A stretch of 64,000 nucleotides of DNA from Gammaproteobacteria bacterium. Its GTDB lineage: Bacteria; Pseudomonadota; Gammaproteobacteria; Xanthomonadales; SZUA-36. This document shows positions 9,197-18,425 of this stretch, piece by piece. Below the pieces are notes generated by a model. The model was given only the letters and a program-made list of their open reading frames with translations, was not told where the DNA came from and did not search any database. Location of the stretch: assembly GCA_030431095.1 (NCBI GenBank), contig JAUIJU010000008.1, forward strand, positions 1-64,000, in the 5' to 3' direction. The number at the start of each line of letters is the position of its first letter. Within the stretch, counting starts at the first letter, position 1. The translations under genes and the position numbers were made by a program.

Positions 9197-9748
9197 TCAG
9201 CCCCCTTCCAGGGCAATTGATGCTTCGCGCAACAGCCAGCCTCCGCTGCCGTCGTTGATCAGCTCGGACAGGTGAATCTCCGAATCCTCGATGTCGATGA
9301 TCTGGCCGTGGTTCTTGCCCATGTAGTCTTCCAGCGCCACGCGGTGCACCACGCCGTCCGGGTCGCGCACCAGGCCCCAGTAGCTGCCATCCTGGGCAAA
9401 CGTGCCCACCATGACGAGCGTGTCCAGTTCGAAACGCTCCAGGTATTCCTTGGGACGATCGAAGTCCGGCCGCGGACCCGCTGCACCCGGCGAAGTGGAC
9501 GATTGCGCCACCTCCCTGCCCTCACTGGAGGAACTGCGGAAGGGATCCCGCGCCGCCAGCCCCTCGTACTCGTAGGGTGAATAGGTTTTGACCGGCGGGA
9601 TCGGCTCGATCGGCGTGGCCGGACGGGCCTTCACCTCGGCGATGTACTGCTGCAGGTCGCCCATGTCCCCGGTACAGGCGGCCAGGGCCATGCCCGTTGC
9701 CGCGACCAGGGCCACCACGCGGCCTGTTCTCAGGATTGACGTGTTCAT
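9197..9748 (-). CDS. pilP: Type IV pilus lipoprotein PilP
   Basis: Inner-membrane lipoprotein that links the PilMNO platform to the PilQ secretin. The 183 residues begin with a lipoprotein signal peptide ending in lipobox LAAC (Cys about 25). The linker contains the conserved YEYEGLAARDPFR segment, followed by the C-terminal beta domain (DTLVMVGTF...YWGLVRDPDGVVHRV). The ATG overlaps the pilO stop (ATGA). Confidence 0.95.
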   Translation of the reverse strand: MNTSILRTGRVVALVAATGMALAACTGDMGDLQQYIAEVKARPATPIEPIPPVKTYSPYEYEGLAARDPFRSSSSEGREVAQSSTSPGAAGPRPDFDRPKEYLERFELDTLVMVGTFAQDGSYWGLVRDPDGVVHRVALEDYMGKNHGQIIDIEDSEIHLSELINDGSGGWLLREASIALEGG

Positions 9749-10377
9749 GGCGCTGCAGTCTCCCCTTCAGTCTGCTGCTGAATTTCCGACCCTTCGAGGT
9801 AGCGGTAGGTCTTGACCTGCCCCTCGAGGATCAGGCGTCCGTCAGGGCCATCCGTGTTGGCGCGTCGCAGGGACACGTTGTGCATGGTCAGGATGACCAC
9901 CCGCGGCAGGGCCGCCACGCTGTCGACGAACTCGCCGAACTCGTGGTAGTTACCGAGCATGCGGATGGAAATCGGCCGTTCGGCGTAAAAGTCCTGCTGC
10001 GCCTCGACCTGGGGCTCGAACAGTTCGACATCGATGCCCGCGGCCAGCGCGGACTGCGAAATATCGACCAGCAACTTGTCCATTTCGGTCTTGCTGGGCA
10101 GCTGGCGGAACATGGTTTCCAGCAGTTCCTGCATGTCCTCGAGTTGCTGTTCGTAAGCGTCCAGGTTGGCCGCCTTGCGCTGCTTCTCCTCGAAGTCGGC
10201 GCGCAGGGCCAGTTCTTCCTGTTCCGCGCGCTCCAGCTCGTTCCACTTGTCCTTGATCATCAGGAAGTAGCCGACCACCAGCAGGGCCACCAGCAACAAT
10301 CCAAGCAGGAAGACCTTGACCGCCGAGGTGGCGTTTCCAAGATCGGAAAAATCGGTATCACGGAGATCGTTGAGCAT
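9745..10377 (-). CDS. pilO: Type IV pilus inner-membrane protein PilO
   Basis: A 210-residue bitopic protein that forms heterodimers with PilN in the pilus alignment complex. It has one N-terminal membrane helix (about residues 21-42), then a coiled coil (about 45-95), then the ferredoxin-like periplasmic domain (PISIRMLGNYHEFGEFVDSV and following). The ATG shares one base with the pilN stop. Confidence 0.95.
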   Translation of the reverse strand: MLNDLRDTDFSDLGNATSAVKVFLLGLLLVALLVVGYFLMIKDKWNELERAEQEELALRADFEEKQRKAANLDAYEQQLEDMQELLETMFRQLPSKTEMDKLLVDISQSALAAGIDVELFEPQVEAQQDFYAERPISIRMLGNYHEFGEFVDSVAALPRVVILTMHNVSLRRANTDGPDGRLILEGQVKTYRYLEGSEIQQQTEGETAAP

Positions 10378-10979
10378 CAGTTGGACCCTCCGTTATCGAA
10401 GTCCTCGAAGCCCGCTTCCTCCGCTTCGTCCAGCGGCGAACGCAACCTGACCGACAGGGAAAACTCGAAAGTCTCCTGCGGGTTGGTGGGGTCCTGGGCG
10501 GCCCGCACGAAGTTCAGATCGGGGTCGACGAACAATTCGTTGTCCGCCAGCGACTGCAGGTACGCGGACACGCGGGCATTGGACTGGCTGGTGCCCGCCA
10601 GGGTCAGGTTCATCCCCTGCTGGGCGATGGCGTTGAGGGTCACGCCCATCGGGATGGTCTTGGCCAGCTGGTCCATCATCTCGACGGTCAGCGATCGACT
10701 GGCCTGGAGTTCCTCGATGATGCGCTTGCGCGACAACAGCTGCGACTTGGTCTGCTCGAGCTCCTCGATGCGGCGGATCTGCACCTGGAGGCGGCTGATT
10801 TCACCCTGGATGGTCTGGTTACGCGTGCGCTGCTGGTTGATGGCCCGGTCGAAGGCCAGGCTGACCAGGAACACGATCACCACGCCGGTGATGGCGGTCA
10901 TCAGCGCGGACAGGGCGAATTTCCGCTGTCGCTCCTGGCGCAGCTCCTCGCGCCAGGGTAACAGGTTGATCTTGGCCAT
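10377..10979 (-). CDS. pilN: Type IV pilus inner-membrane protein PilN
   Basis: A 200-residue bitopic partner of PilO. The N-terminal cytoplasmic motif INLLPWREE, which binds PilM, is at residues 4-12. One membrane helix (about 22-45) is followed by a long coiled coil (about 50-105) and a ferredoxin-like periplasmic domain. Start and stop each share a base with neighbouring pil genes. Confidence 0.95.
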   Translation of the reverse strand: MAKINLLPWREELRQERQRKFALSALMTAITGVVIVFLVSLAFDRAINQQRTRNQTIQGEISRLQVQIRRIEELEQTKSQLLSRKRIIEELQASRSLTVEMMDQLAKTIPMGVTLNAIAQQGMNLTLAGTSQSNARVSAYLQSLADNELFVDPDLNFVRAAQDPTNPQETFEFSLSVRLRSPLDEAEEAGFEDFDNGGSN

Positions 10980-12037
10980 CAGTCAAATCCCCTTAGTGCC
11001 AGTCCCATGGCCACCATCAGGTTGGGCGTGTTGCGCTTGAGCGCCGACACGGCCACGGAAGGTGCCACATCCATGCCTGAAATCGGGTCCGCCACGCGGG
11101 TGGTCAGCCCCAGTTCCTGCTGCACCATCGCCGCCAACCCTTTCAGGGAGGCCGTTCCGCCCGCCAGGTAGATGGTGCTGATCGGCGAGTAGTCGTTGCT
11201 GGACGCGAAAAACTGCAGCGCGCGGCTGATCTGGTGAACGATGTTGAGCTGGAACGGCTCGAGGACTTCCGCCTCGAAATCTTCCGGCCCGTCTTCGGCG
11301 CGCTCGAAGAAGCTCGCCTGCTCAGGCGTCATGTCGTATCGACGCATCGTCTCCTCCAGGAGCTGGTGCCCGCCGAAGGGGTGCTCCCGGTTGTAGATCA
11401 CCCGGCCGCCGCGCAGCACCAGCAGGGTGGTCAGGTCACGGCCGATGTCGAAGATGCCCACCGCCTCGTTCTTGCTGAGGTGGTCGCGCTGACGGATCAG
11501 TTCGAAGGCGTTGGCGATGGCGAAGGCCTCGACGTCCACCACCCTGGCGGTCAGCCCGACGGCTTCCAGGGCGTCCTGGCGGCTCTCCACGTTCTCGCTC
11601 TTGCTGGCGGCCAGCAGGATGTCGATGAGATCGGGGTTGCGGGCCGAGGGGCCGAGGATGTCGAAGTCGAGACTGACTTCGTCAAGCGGGTAGGGTACGT
11701 ACTGGTTGGCTTCGATCTGGACCTGGCTCTCGACGTCCGACTCGGCCAGGTTGGCCGGCAACGCGATGGTCTTGGTGAATACGGCCGGCCCGGAGACGGC
11801 GATGGCGCACGCCTTGGAACGGGTGCCCGAGTTCTTGACCGCGCGATCGATGGCGTTGGAGATCGCCTCGATGTCCTGCACGGTCTTGTCGACCACCACG
11901 CCCTCACGCAACGGCTCCACCGCGAAATGCTCGATGCGATAACCGCCCCCGGATTCCGACAGTTGCAATGCCCTGACGTAGGACGAACCAAGGTCCAGGC
12001 CAATGACTGGCGCTTTCTTATTCCCGAACAGTTTCAA
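10979..12037 (-). CDS. pilM: Type IV pilus assembly ATPase-like protein PilM
   Basis: Actin/FtsA-like cytoplasmic protein that recruits the PilNOPQ complex and responds to the PilN N-terminus. The 352-residue length is typical. Nucleotide-binding motifs: GLDLGSSYVRAL near the N-terminus, GIFDIGRDLTTL in the middle, IYLAGGTASLKG near the C-terminus. The start is TTG at 12037, preceded by AAGGGA eight bases upstream; there is no ATG that preserves the conserved MKLFG N-terminus. First gene of pilMNOPQ. Confidence 0.94.
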   Translation of the reverse strand: MKLFGNKKAPVIGLDLGSSYVRALQLSESGGGYRIEHFAVEPLREGVVVDKTVQDIEAISNAIDRAVKNSGTRSKACAIAVSGPAVFTKTIALPANLAESDVESQVQIEANQYVPYPLDEVSLDFDILGPSARNPDLIDILLAASKSENVESRQDALEAVGLTARVVDVEAFAIANAFELIRQRDHLSKNEAVGIFDIGRDLTTLLVLRGGRVIYNREHPFGGHQLLEETMRRYDMTPEQASFFERAEDGPEDFEAEVLEPFQLNIVHQISRALQFFASSNDYSPISTIYLAGGTASLKGLAAMVQQELGLTTRVADPISGMDVAPSVAVSALKRNTPNLMVAMGLALRGFD

Positions 12038-12375
12038 TGTTTTAGTCCCTTAATTTATCGCCAAAGGCTTTGCGACCAATGGCTTATTGAAACTTTCTCC
12101 AGATGGTTTTAACAGAAAGCCTGCCAAACCTCAATGGCGGCCTGAAAAACGATTCTGGAAAAACCCCGTCCCCTCCGGCCGCTTGCCGCTGCCGTCATTC
12201 ATGTCTCGCCGCAGGAACTCCTCGAGACGATCGGCAGTCAGACCGGAACACGACCCGTCGAAGTCTGTCACTCAGATTCGGACCAGCTTTTTTCCCTGTG
12301 AAGGCATGGTGCGAAAAGGCACAATACCCATTCAGCCTCTTTTTGTTAACTACTTCAGCATAACAGGTTAACAGC
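12038..12375. other. Divergent promoter region between pilM and mrcA
   Basis: A 338-base non-coding gap between two divergently read genes, both starting with TTG. It is noticeably more AT-rich near both ends (around 12040-12120 and 12330-12375). I see no convincing open frame, repeat or terminator in it. It should carry promoters for both the pilus operon and PBP1A. Confidence 0.6.
12107..12134 (-). promoter_or_regulatory. Candidate sigma-70 promoter for pilMNOPQ
   Basis: On the minus strand, TTGAGG (plus 12129-12134) and TTAAAA (plus 12107-12112) are separated by 16 bases, about 70 bases upstream of pilM. The match to consensus is moderate, so this is a candidate only. Confidence 0.3.
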
Positions 12376-14862
12376 TTGAAGAAACTATTAAAATGGATTT
12401 TGCGACTGGGCATCCTGTGCGTCCTGCTCGGAATTGCCGGGGTCGCGGTGCTGTGGTTTACGCTTGGACGCGACCTGCCGGACGTGGAAACCCTGCGCGA
12501 TGTGCAGTTGCAGGTCCCACTGCGGGTGTACACCCGGGACGGCAAGCTGATCAGCGTGTTCGGCGAGCAGCGCCGTATCCCCGTGGGCATCGAGGACATC
12601 CCCGAGCACCTGAAAAACGCTTTCATCGCGGGCGAGGATGCACGGTTCTATGAACACCCCGGCGTGGACTACCAGGGACTGACCCGCGCCGTGATCACGC
12701 TGGCCACCACGGGCGAGAAAAGCGTCGGCGGATCCACCATCACCCAGATGCTCGCACGCAACTTCTTCCTCACGCTGGAGAAAACCTACACCCGCAAGAT
12801 TCGCGAGATCTTCCTGGCCCTGCGGATCGAGCGCGAGTTCTCCAAGGACGAAATCCTGGAACTGTTTCTGAACAAGATCCTGCTCGGCCACCGCGCCTAC
12901 GGCGTCGGCGCGGCGGCGGACGTCTACTATGGCAAGTCCCTGGACGAACTGACCCTGGCGCAATGCGCGATGATCGCCGCGTTGCCCAAGGCGCCCTCGA
13001 GGATCAATCCCATCACCTCCCCCGAGCGCGCGCTTGAGCGCCGTGACTACGTGCTCTCACGCATGCTCGAACTCGGCTACATCGACCAGGCCGAACACGA
13101 CCACGCCGTGGCGTCGCCGGACGATGCCTTCTACCACGGTGCCACCACCGAGATCAGCGCACCGTACCTGGCGGAAATGGTACGCGCGACCGCGCTGGAA
13201 CAACTGGGCAACGACGCCTACACCGGCGGCTACGTGGTGCACACTTCCATCGATTCAGCCATGCAGCTGGCCGCCAACGAAGCCGTGCGCACCGGCCTGG
13301 AAGAATACGATCACCGGCACGGCTACCGCGGACCGGAGGCGCGCATCGACCTGGGCGAGGCGACCGGCCCGGCGCAGTGGGAAGAAGCCCTGGCGCCCTA
13401 CCGTTCGGTGGCCGGCCTGGTTCCCGCACTGGTCACGGAGGTGGACGAAGACCTGGCCCTGGTCACCCTCGGCGACGGCCGCACGGTGGCGCTCGGGCTG
13501 GAACAGGTCGCCTGGGCCAAGAAATTCATTTCCCGGGATCGCTGGGGCCACCCGCCGGAATCCGTCGACCAGGTGCTCAGCGCGGGTGACGTGATTCGCG
13601 TGCGCCTGGATGACGAAGGCGACTGGCTGCTCGGCCAGCTGCCGGACGCGGAGGCCGCACTGGTTTCGCTGGACCCGAGCGACGGCGCCATTCGCGCGCT
13701 GGTCGGTGGCTACGATTTCTCGCGCAGCAAGTACAACCGGATCACCCAGAGCAAACGCCAGCCGGGATCTTCATTCAAGCCGTTCCTGTATTCCGCCGCG
13801 CTGGAGCGAGGTTTCACCACCGCCAGCCTGATCAACGACGCGCCCATCGTGTTCGAGGACGACGAGCTGGAACGCACCTGGAAACCGCAGAATTTCAGCG
13901 AAAAATTCTTCGGCCCGACGCGCCTGCGCGAAGCCATGGTGAACTCGCGCAACCTGGTGTCCATCCGCCTGTTGCGGCGCGTGGGCATCCCGCCGGCGCG
14001 CGAGTACATCAGCCGTTTCGGCTTCACCGTGGACGAGCTGCCGGCCAACCTGACCATGGCGCTGGGCAGCGCCACGGTGCCGCCGCTTAGCATGGCGCGC
14101 GGCTATGCCGTGTTCGCCAACGGTGGTCACCTGGTCGACCCCTGGTACATCGAGCGGATCGTCGACGGCGACGGCAACACCGTGTACCGCGCCGACCCGG
14201 CCGTGGTCTGCGATGACGACTGCACGGCGCCGGCGACCGTCGAAACGGCGGACGACACCACCGCATCGGGCCCCGCCCGTGACGAGCCGCTGTACCGTCC
14301 GCTGGCCCTGGGGGGCAGTGAAAATGGTGACGAGCGCTCCACCATCGACCTGTCCGCGCCGGCCAGCCACCCGGCACCGCGCGTGATTTCCGAGCAGAAT
14401 GCCTACCTGGTCCGCTCGATGATGGCCGACGTGATCCGCCGCGGCACGGGCAAGAAAGCCATGGAACTGGGTCGCAACGACCTGTCCGGCAAGACCGGCA
14501 CCACCAACGACCAGCGTGACGCCTGGTTTTCCGGCTACAACGCCCACCTGGTGACCACCGTGTGGGTCGGCTTCGACGATCATTCCAGCCTGGGACGCGC
14601 CGAGGTCGGTGGGCGCGCCGCCTTGCCGGTGTGGGTGGACTACATGGGCCAGGCGCTGCAGGGAATGCCCGATGAGCCGGCCGTCATGCCGCCGGGCATC
14701 ATCCAGGCCAGGATCAACCCCGACACCGGTCAGCTCGTGGCACTTGATACCAGGGGTGGAATCATGGAAGTATTCCAGGCAGGACGCCTTCCCGAGATGG
14801 AAGCCACTGAAGGAGTCGACCGGGATGCCACGACGGAAGAAGACCCGTACGACATCTACTGA
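12376..14862 (+). CDS. mrcA: Penicillin-binding protein 1A (bifunctional class A PBP)
   Basis: Peptidoglycan glycosyltransferase/transpeptidase, 828 residues, inner-membrane anchored. It has an N-terminal membrane helix (about 7-29). The GT51 domain shows EDARFYEHPGVD (catalytic Glu), GGSTITQMLARN and FLNKILLGHRAYGVGAAA. An OB-like insert lies at about 310-430. The transpeptidase domain has SSFK (active Ser), SRN and KTGTTND. The start is TTG 12376, with AGG eight bases upstream, and puts the membrane helix at the expected place. The gene is divergent from pilM, a common gammaproteobacterial arrangement. Its 3' end overlaps the next gene by 38 bases. Confidence 0.95.
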   Translation: MKKLLKWILRLGILCVLLGIAGVAVLWFTLGRDLPDVETLRDVQLQVPLRVYTRDGKLISVFGEQRRIPVGIEDIPEHLKNAFIAGEDARFYEHPGVDYQGLTRAVITLATTGEKSVGGSTITQMLARNFFLTLEKTYTRKIREIFLALRIEREFSKDEILELFLNKILLGHRAYGVGAAADVYYGKSLDELTLAQCAMIAALPKAPSRINPITSPERALERRDYVLSRMLELGYIDQAEHDHAVASPDDAFYHGATTEISAPYLAEMVRATALEQLGNDAYTGGYVVHTSIDSAMQLAANEAVRTGLEEYDHRHGYRGPEARIDLGEATGPAQWEEALAPYRSVAGLVPALVTEVDEDLALVTLGDGRTVALGLEQVAWAKKFISRDRWGHPPESVDQVLSAGDVIRVRLDDEGDWLLGQLPDAEAALVSLDPSDGAIRALVGGYDFSRSKYNRITQSKRQPGSSFKPFLYSAALERGFTTASLINDAPIVFEDDELERTWKPQNFSEKFFGPTRLREAMVNSRNLVSIRLLRRVGIPPAREYISRFGFTVDELPANLTMALGSATVPPLSMARGYAVFANGGHLVDPWYIERIVDGDGNTVYRADPAVVCDDDCTAPATVETADDTTASGPARDEPLYRPLALGGSENGDERSTIDLSAPASHPAPRVISEQNAYLVRSMMADVIRRGTGKKAMELGRNDLSGKTGTTNDQRDAWFSGYNAHLVTTVWVGFDDHSSLGRAEVGGRAALPVWVDYMGQALQGMPDEPAVMPPGIIQARINPDTGQLVALDTRGGIMEVFQAGRLPEMEATEGVDRDATTEEDPYDIY

Positions 14863-15493
14863 TGGCCACGACCGTGGCCATTGGGACCCCCCCAGCGTTC
14901 GCAAGCTCAACAACATCCGCCGTGATGTCGCCGTCGAGGCGGCACGCATCATGGCGACCGAGGGCCAGCGAAACTACATGACCGCCAAGCGCAAGGCCGC
15001 CGACCGCGTCGGCGCCAGTACGCGCCTGGCCCTGCCATCCAATCGCGAAGTGGAAGACGCCCTGAAGGCCTACCAGGGCTTCTACGGCGGAGCGCGCCAC
15101 GCGGACAATCTGCAGCAATTGCGTGAAACCGCCATCGAGGTGATGCGCGGGCTGGAGAATTTCCGGCCGCGGCTGGTCGGGCCGGTACTCGACGGCACGG
15201 CGGACAGCCACTCGCGGGTGTCGCTGCACCTGTTCAACGACCCACCGGAAAACGTCCTGTTTCACCTGCAGGAACGGGGTATCGACTTTCACCAGGAACA
15301 GCGTCGCATACGCTGGCACGACGGCAGCCATCGCGATATCCAGCTGCTGGTGACCGACGTCAACGACGTGACGGTGGAACTGGCGCTGTTTTCGCTGATC
15401 GACCTGCGGCAGGCGCCGCCCAGCCCGGTGGATGGCCGGCCGCAGCGCCGGGCCAGACTGCCCGACGTGGAGATCCTGCTGGCCGCGGCCTGA
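14825..15493 (+). CDS. Conserved hypothetical protein, nucleotidyltransferase-like
   Basis: I do not recognise a characterised function. ATG 14825 follows AGGAG by nine bases and lies 38 bases inside the mrcA 3' end, giving 222 residues. The N-terminal part is basic and helical (RRDVAVEAARIMATEG, YMTAKRKAADRVG). The central part (FRPRLVGPVLDGTADSHS, VSLHLFNDPPENV) resembles the strand-loop-strand of nucleotidyltransferase-fold proteins; that is a weak inference. The C-terminus ends in SPVDGRPQRRARLPDVEILL. Similar conserved proteins occur in other gammaproteobacteria. It may be co-expressed with PBP1A. Confidence 0.7.
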   Translation: MPRRKKTRTTSTDGHDRGHWDPPSVRKLNNIRRDVAVEAARIMATEGQRNYMTAKRKAADRVGASTRLALPSNREVEDALKAYQGFYGGARHADNLQQLRETAIEVMRGLENFRPRLVGPVLDGTADSHSRVSLHLFNDPPENVLFHLQERGIDFHQEQRRIRWHDGSHRDIQLLVTDVNDVTVELALFSLIDLRQAPPSPVDGRPQRRARLPDVEILLAAA

Positions 15494-15511
15494 ACCGCGG
15501 CGTGGCCCGGC

Positions 15512-16804
15512 TTATCCCCGCGAGGAGATGTCCGTGTAGTCGCGCTCGACCGGGCCCGTGTAGACCTGGCGCGGACGGCCAATGGGCGTCGGGTTGTTAT
15601 GGTGCTCCAGCCAGTGGCTGACCCAGCCCACGGTACGCGCGATGGCGAACATCACCGTGAACATGCTCTTGGGAATGCCCAGCGCCTTGTAGATGATGCC
15701 CGAGTAGAAGTCCACGTTCGGGTAGAGCTTCTTCTCCACGAAGTAATCGTCTTCCAGGGCGATCTTTTCGAGTTCCATGGCCAGGTCCATGAGCGGATCC
15801 TTGCGGCCGAGTTCGGCGAGAACGTCGTGCGCCGCCTGACGGATGATGTTGGCACGCGGGTCGTAGTTCTTGTACACGCGGTGGCCGAACCCCATCAGGC
15901 GGAAAGGATCGTCGCGGTCCTTGGCGCGGTCGATGAACTCGCCCACGCGCGACACGTCGCCGATCTGCTCCAGCATGTTCAGCACCGCCTCGTTGGCGCC
16001 GCCGTGCGCCGGCCCCCACAGGGCCGAAATGCCCGCCGCCACGGAGGCGTAGGGGTTGGCGCCGGTCGAGCCCACCAGGCGCACCGTGGACGTGCTGGCG
16101 TTTTGCTCGTGGTCGGCATGCAGGATGAACAGCAGGTCGAAGGCCTTGGCGGCGACCGGGCTGACCTTGTACTCCTCGGCCGGCACACTGAACATCATGT
16201 CCAGGAAGCGCTCGGTGTAGTTCAGGGAATTGCGCGGATAGGCGGTGGGCCAGCCCATGTGGTGCCGGTAGCAGGCCGCGGCGATGGTCGGCATCTTGGC
16301 GATCATGCGCTTGGCCGCCAGCATGCGCTGCGCCGGGTCGCTCATGTCCAGGCGGTCGTGGTAGAAGGCCGCCAGCGAACCCACCACGCCGGCCATCATG
16401 GCCATGGGATGGGCGTCATAGTGGAAGCCCGTCATGAAGGTGTTGAGCTTCTCGTGCACCATCGTGTGGTAGGTGATGTCGCGCCGGAAATCATCGAACT
16501 CACCCTGGTCGGGCAGTTCGCCGTTCAGCAGCAGATAGGCCACCTCCAGGAAGGTGCTCTTTTCCGCCAGCTGCTCGATGGGGTAGCCCCGGTAGCGCAG
16601 GATGCCCTTGCCGCCGTCGATGAAGGTGATGGCGCTGCTGCAACTCGCGGTGGCGGTGAAACCGGGGTCGTAGGTGAAGTAGCCCAGCTCCTTCGGCAGC
16701 GACTTGATGCTGAGGGTGGGTTCACCTTCGGTGCCACGCACCACGGGCAGTTCCAGCGTTTTTCCACTGGCTTCGTCTGTGACGATCACGGGTTTGTCAG
16801 ACAC
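15512..16804 (-). CDS. gltA: Citrate synthase
   Basis: TCA-cycle entry enzyme that condenses acetyl-CoA and oxaloacetate. The 430 residues fit the type II, NADH-sensitive hexameric form of Gram-negatives. Active-site motifs: AHGGANEAV (His), [14 protein letters not shown] (His) and the Asp region [21 protein letters not shown]. The start is GTG 16804 behind GGAG. It lies downstream of rpmE2 on the same strand, separated by a strong terminator, so it needs its own promoter in 16805-16877. Confidence 0.97.
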   Translation of the reverse strand: MSDKPVIVTDEASGKTLELPVVRGTEGEPTLSIKSLPKELGYFTYDPGFTATASCSSAITFIDGGKGILRYRGYPIEQLAEKSTFLEVAYLLLNGELPDQGEFDDFRRDITYHTMVHEKLNTFMTGFHYDAHPMAMMAGVVGSLAAFYHDRLDMSDPAQRMLAAKRMIAKMPTIAAACYRHHMGWPTAYPRNSLNYTERFLDMMFSVPAEEYKVSPVAAKAFDLLFILHADHEQNASTSTVRLVGSTGANPYASVAAGISALWGPAHGGANEAVLNMLEQIGDVSRVGEFIDRAKDRDDPFRLMGFGHRVYKNYDPRANIIRQAAHDVLAELGRKDPLMDLAMELEKIALEDDYFVEKKLYPNVDFYSGIIYKALGIPKSMFTVMFAIARTVGWVSHWLEHHNNPTPIGRPRQVYTGPVERDYTDISSRG

Positions 16805-16877
16805 GTTGGTCTCCTGGATGGGGGGCGTTCAGGCCCCGTCTCGATGTACCGGGATGATGGGGGTGTGGCGCCACGAA

Positions 16878-16909
16878 AAAGCCCGGCGAGTCGAAACCAG
16901 CCGGGCTTT
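16878..16909 (-). terminator. Rho-independent terminator of rpmE2
   Basis: A 10-bp perfect stem (16878-16887 with 16900-16909) and a 12-base loop. On the minus strand it is followed by a T run complementary to 16876-16880. It is 18 bases past the rpmE2 stop. Confidence 0.85.
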
Positions 16910-16926
16910 GTCTTGGGCCAAGCGCC

Positions 16927-17169
16927 TTACTTCTGGTAGCGGCGCTTGAAGCGGTCCACGCGACCACCGGAATCGAGCACCTTGTGCTTGCCGGTGTAGA
17001 ACGGGTGCGACGCGCTGGAAATATCGATCTTGATCAGCGGGTACTCTTCGCCATCTTCCCACTTGATCGTTTCCTTGCTGTTCATCGTAGAGCGGGTCAG
17101 GAACGAAAAGTCTGCCGAGACGTCCTGGAAAACCACCTTACGATATTCAGGGTGAATGCCAGATTTCAT
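16927..17169 (-). CDS. rpmE2: 50S ribosomal protein L31 type B
   Basis: An 80-residue large-subunit protein. ATG 17169 follows AGGA by seven bases (an earlier in-frame start at 17196 lacks support). The sequence ([36 protein letters not shown]) is type B. It has no cysteine at all, so it is the zinc-independent (C-minus) form that in many bacteria is induced when zinc is scarce. It has its own promoter and terminator. Confidence 0.95.
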   Translation of the reverse strand: MKSGIHPEYRKVVFQDVSADFSFLTRSTMNSKETIKWEDGEEYPLIKIDISSASHPFYTGKHKVLDSGGRVDRFKRRYQK

Positions 17170-17210
17170 GACGGTTTTCCTGCTATCGGGTTTCAAAAAA
17201 AGAGCCGGGC

Positions 17211-17239
17211 ATTTTAACGACGCGCCTCCCTCAATGCAA
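17211..17239 (-). promoter_or_regulatory. Sigma-70 promoter of rpmE2
   Basis: On the minus strand, TTGCAT (plus 17234-17239) and TAAAAT (plus 17211-17216) are 17 bases apart, about 40 bases upstream of the start codon. Both boxes are close to consensus and the spacing is ideal. I do not see a clear Zur-type palindrome here. Confidence 0.6.
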
Positions 17240-17255
17240 GACGTGACGCACGATT

Positions 17256-18425
17256 TCAGGTCGACGCCCGATCCGCCTCCGCCGGCAGGAACAACGCCTG
17301 CAGGTCATTGCAGAACCGCCAGCCCAGTTCGGTGGGGCGAAAGCCGTCGTCCCGCGGCTCCAGCAAGCCGTCGGACAGCGCCCGGGACAGGGGCTGCGTG
17401 ACCCGGTCGGGATCCAGGCCGGTTCGTGATGAAAAGTGCTGGAGCGTGAAACCGCGCCGCAGCCGCAGGGCGCCCAGGAAGTACTCGAACACGCGATCCG
17501 CGGGCGGTACGGCGCGGTCGAGCGCCACGCGGTCACCGGCCAGGTAACGCCGCGGGTGGCGGGTCTTGGCGTAGCGGCGAACCTCGCTCCTCGCGGGCAG
17601 GGTCAGCTTGGCATGTGCGCCGGCGCCGATACCCAGGTAGTCGCCATACGTCCAGTAATTGGTATTGTGCCGGCTCTCACGACCCGGCCGGCACCAGGCC
17701 GATACCTCGTAATGTTCGAAGCCGCTGGCAACCAGCAGCTCGGCGCTGACTTGCTGCATGTCCCAGCCGGTCTCGTCATCCGGCAGCGGCGGGGGAACGG
17801 CGGCAAAAGCCGTGTTCGGCTCGAGGGTGAGCTGGTAGTGGCTCAGGTGGGCTGGCCTGGCGGTCAGGGCCAGGCGTACGTCCTCCAGCGCCTGGGTCAC
17901 GCCCTGGCCGGGCAGGCCGAACATCAGGTCGACGTTGAAGTCATCCAGCCCGGCGCGCGCCAGGGACTCCAGCGAGCGGTGAATTTCGTCCGGCCCGTGG
18001 ATGCGCCCGATGGCTCGCAACAGATCGGCATCAAAGCTTTGCGCGCCCAGCGAAACGCGATTCACGCCCGCCTCGCGATAGGCCGTGAAACTGTCGCGCT
18101 CCACCGTTCCGGGATTGGCCTCCAGCGTGATCTCAGCCGTCGGCGCCAGGTCCACGCGCGCGCGGATTCCCGCCAACAGCTCGCCGACCAGGCCCGCATC
18201 GAACAGACTGGGCGTGCCGCCGCCGAGGTAGATGCTGGACACCACGCGGCCCCAGACCAGCGGCAGATCGCCCTCCAGGTCACGCAACAGCGCCTGCACG
18301 TATTCCGCTCCGGGCAGTTCGGACTTCAGCTCGTGGGAATTGAAATCGCAGTAGGGGCACTTGCGCACGCACCAGGGCAGGTGGACGTACAGCCCCAGCG
18401 GCGGCAGCCCCGGTTCAGTCACCAT
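17256..18425 (-). CDS. hemW: Radical SAM heme chaperone HemW
   Basis: The 389-residue protein belongs to the coproporphyrinogen-III-oxidase-like group now called HemW, which delivers heme to respiratory proteins. The radical SAM cluster motif CxxxCxxC is in [15 protein letters not shown] near residues 17-26; [10 protein letters not shown] and TLEANPGT follow. The C-terminal HemN_C part is present. As expected for HemW, there is no HNPP/CCHF-type motif of true HemN at the N-terminus. The start is ATG 18425, overlapping rdgB by 11 bases; GTG 18422 is an alternative. Last gene of rph-rdgB-hemW. Confidence 0.92.
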   Translation of the reverse strand: MVTEPGLPPLGLYVHLPWCVRKCPYCDFNSHELKSELPGAEYVQALLRDLEGDLPLVWGRVVSSIYLGGGTPSLFDAGLVGELLAGIRARVDLAPTAEITLEANPGTVERDSFTAYREAGVNRVSLGAQSFDADLLRAIGRIHGPDEIHRSLESLARAGLDDFNVDLMFGLPGQGVTQALEDVRLALTARPAHLSHYQLTLEPNTAFAAVPPPLPDDETGWDMQQVSAELLVASGFEHYEVSAWCRPGRESRHNTNYWTYGDYLGIGAGAHAKLTLPARSEVRRYAKTRHPRRYLAGDRVALDRAVPPADRVFEYFLGALRLRRGFTLQHFSSRTGLDPDRVTQPLSRALSDGLLEPRDDGFRPTELGWRFCNDLQALFLPAEADRAST

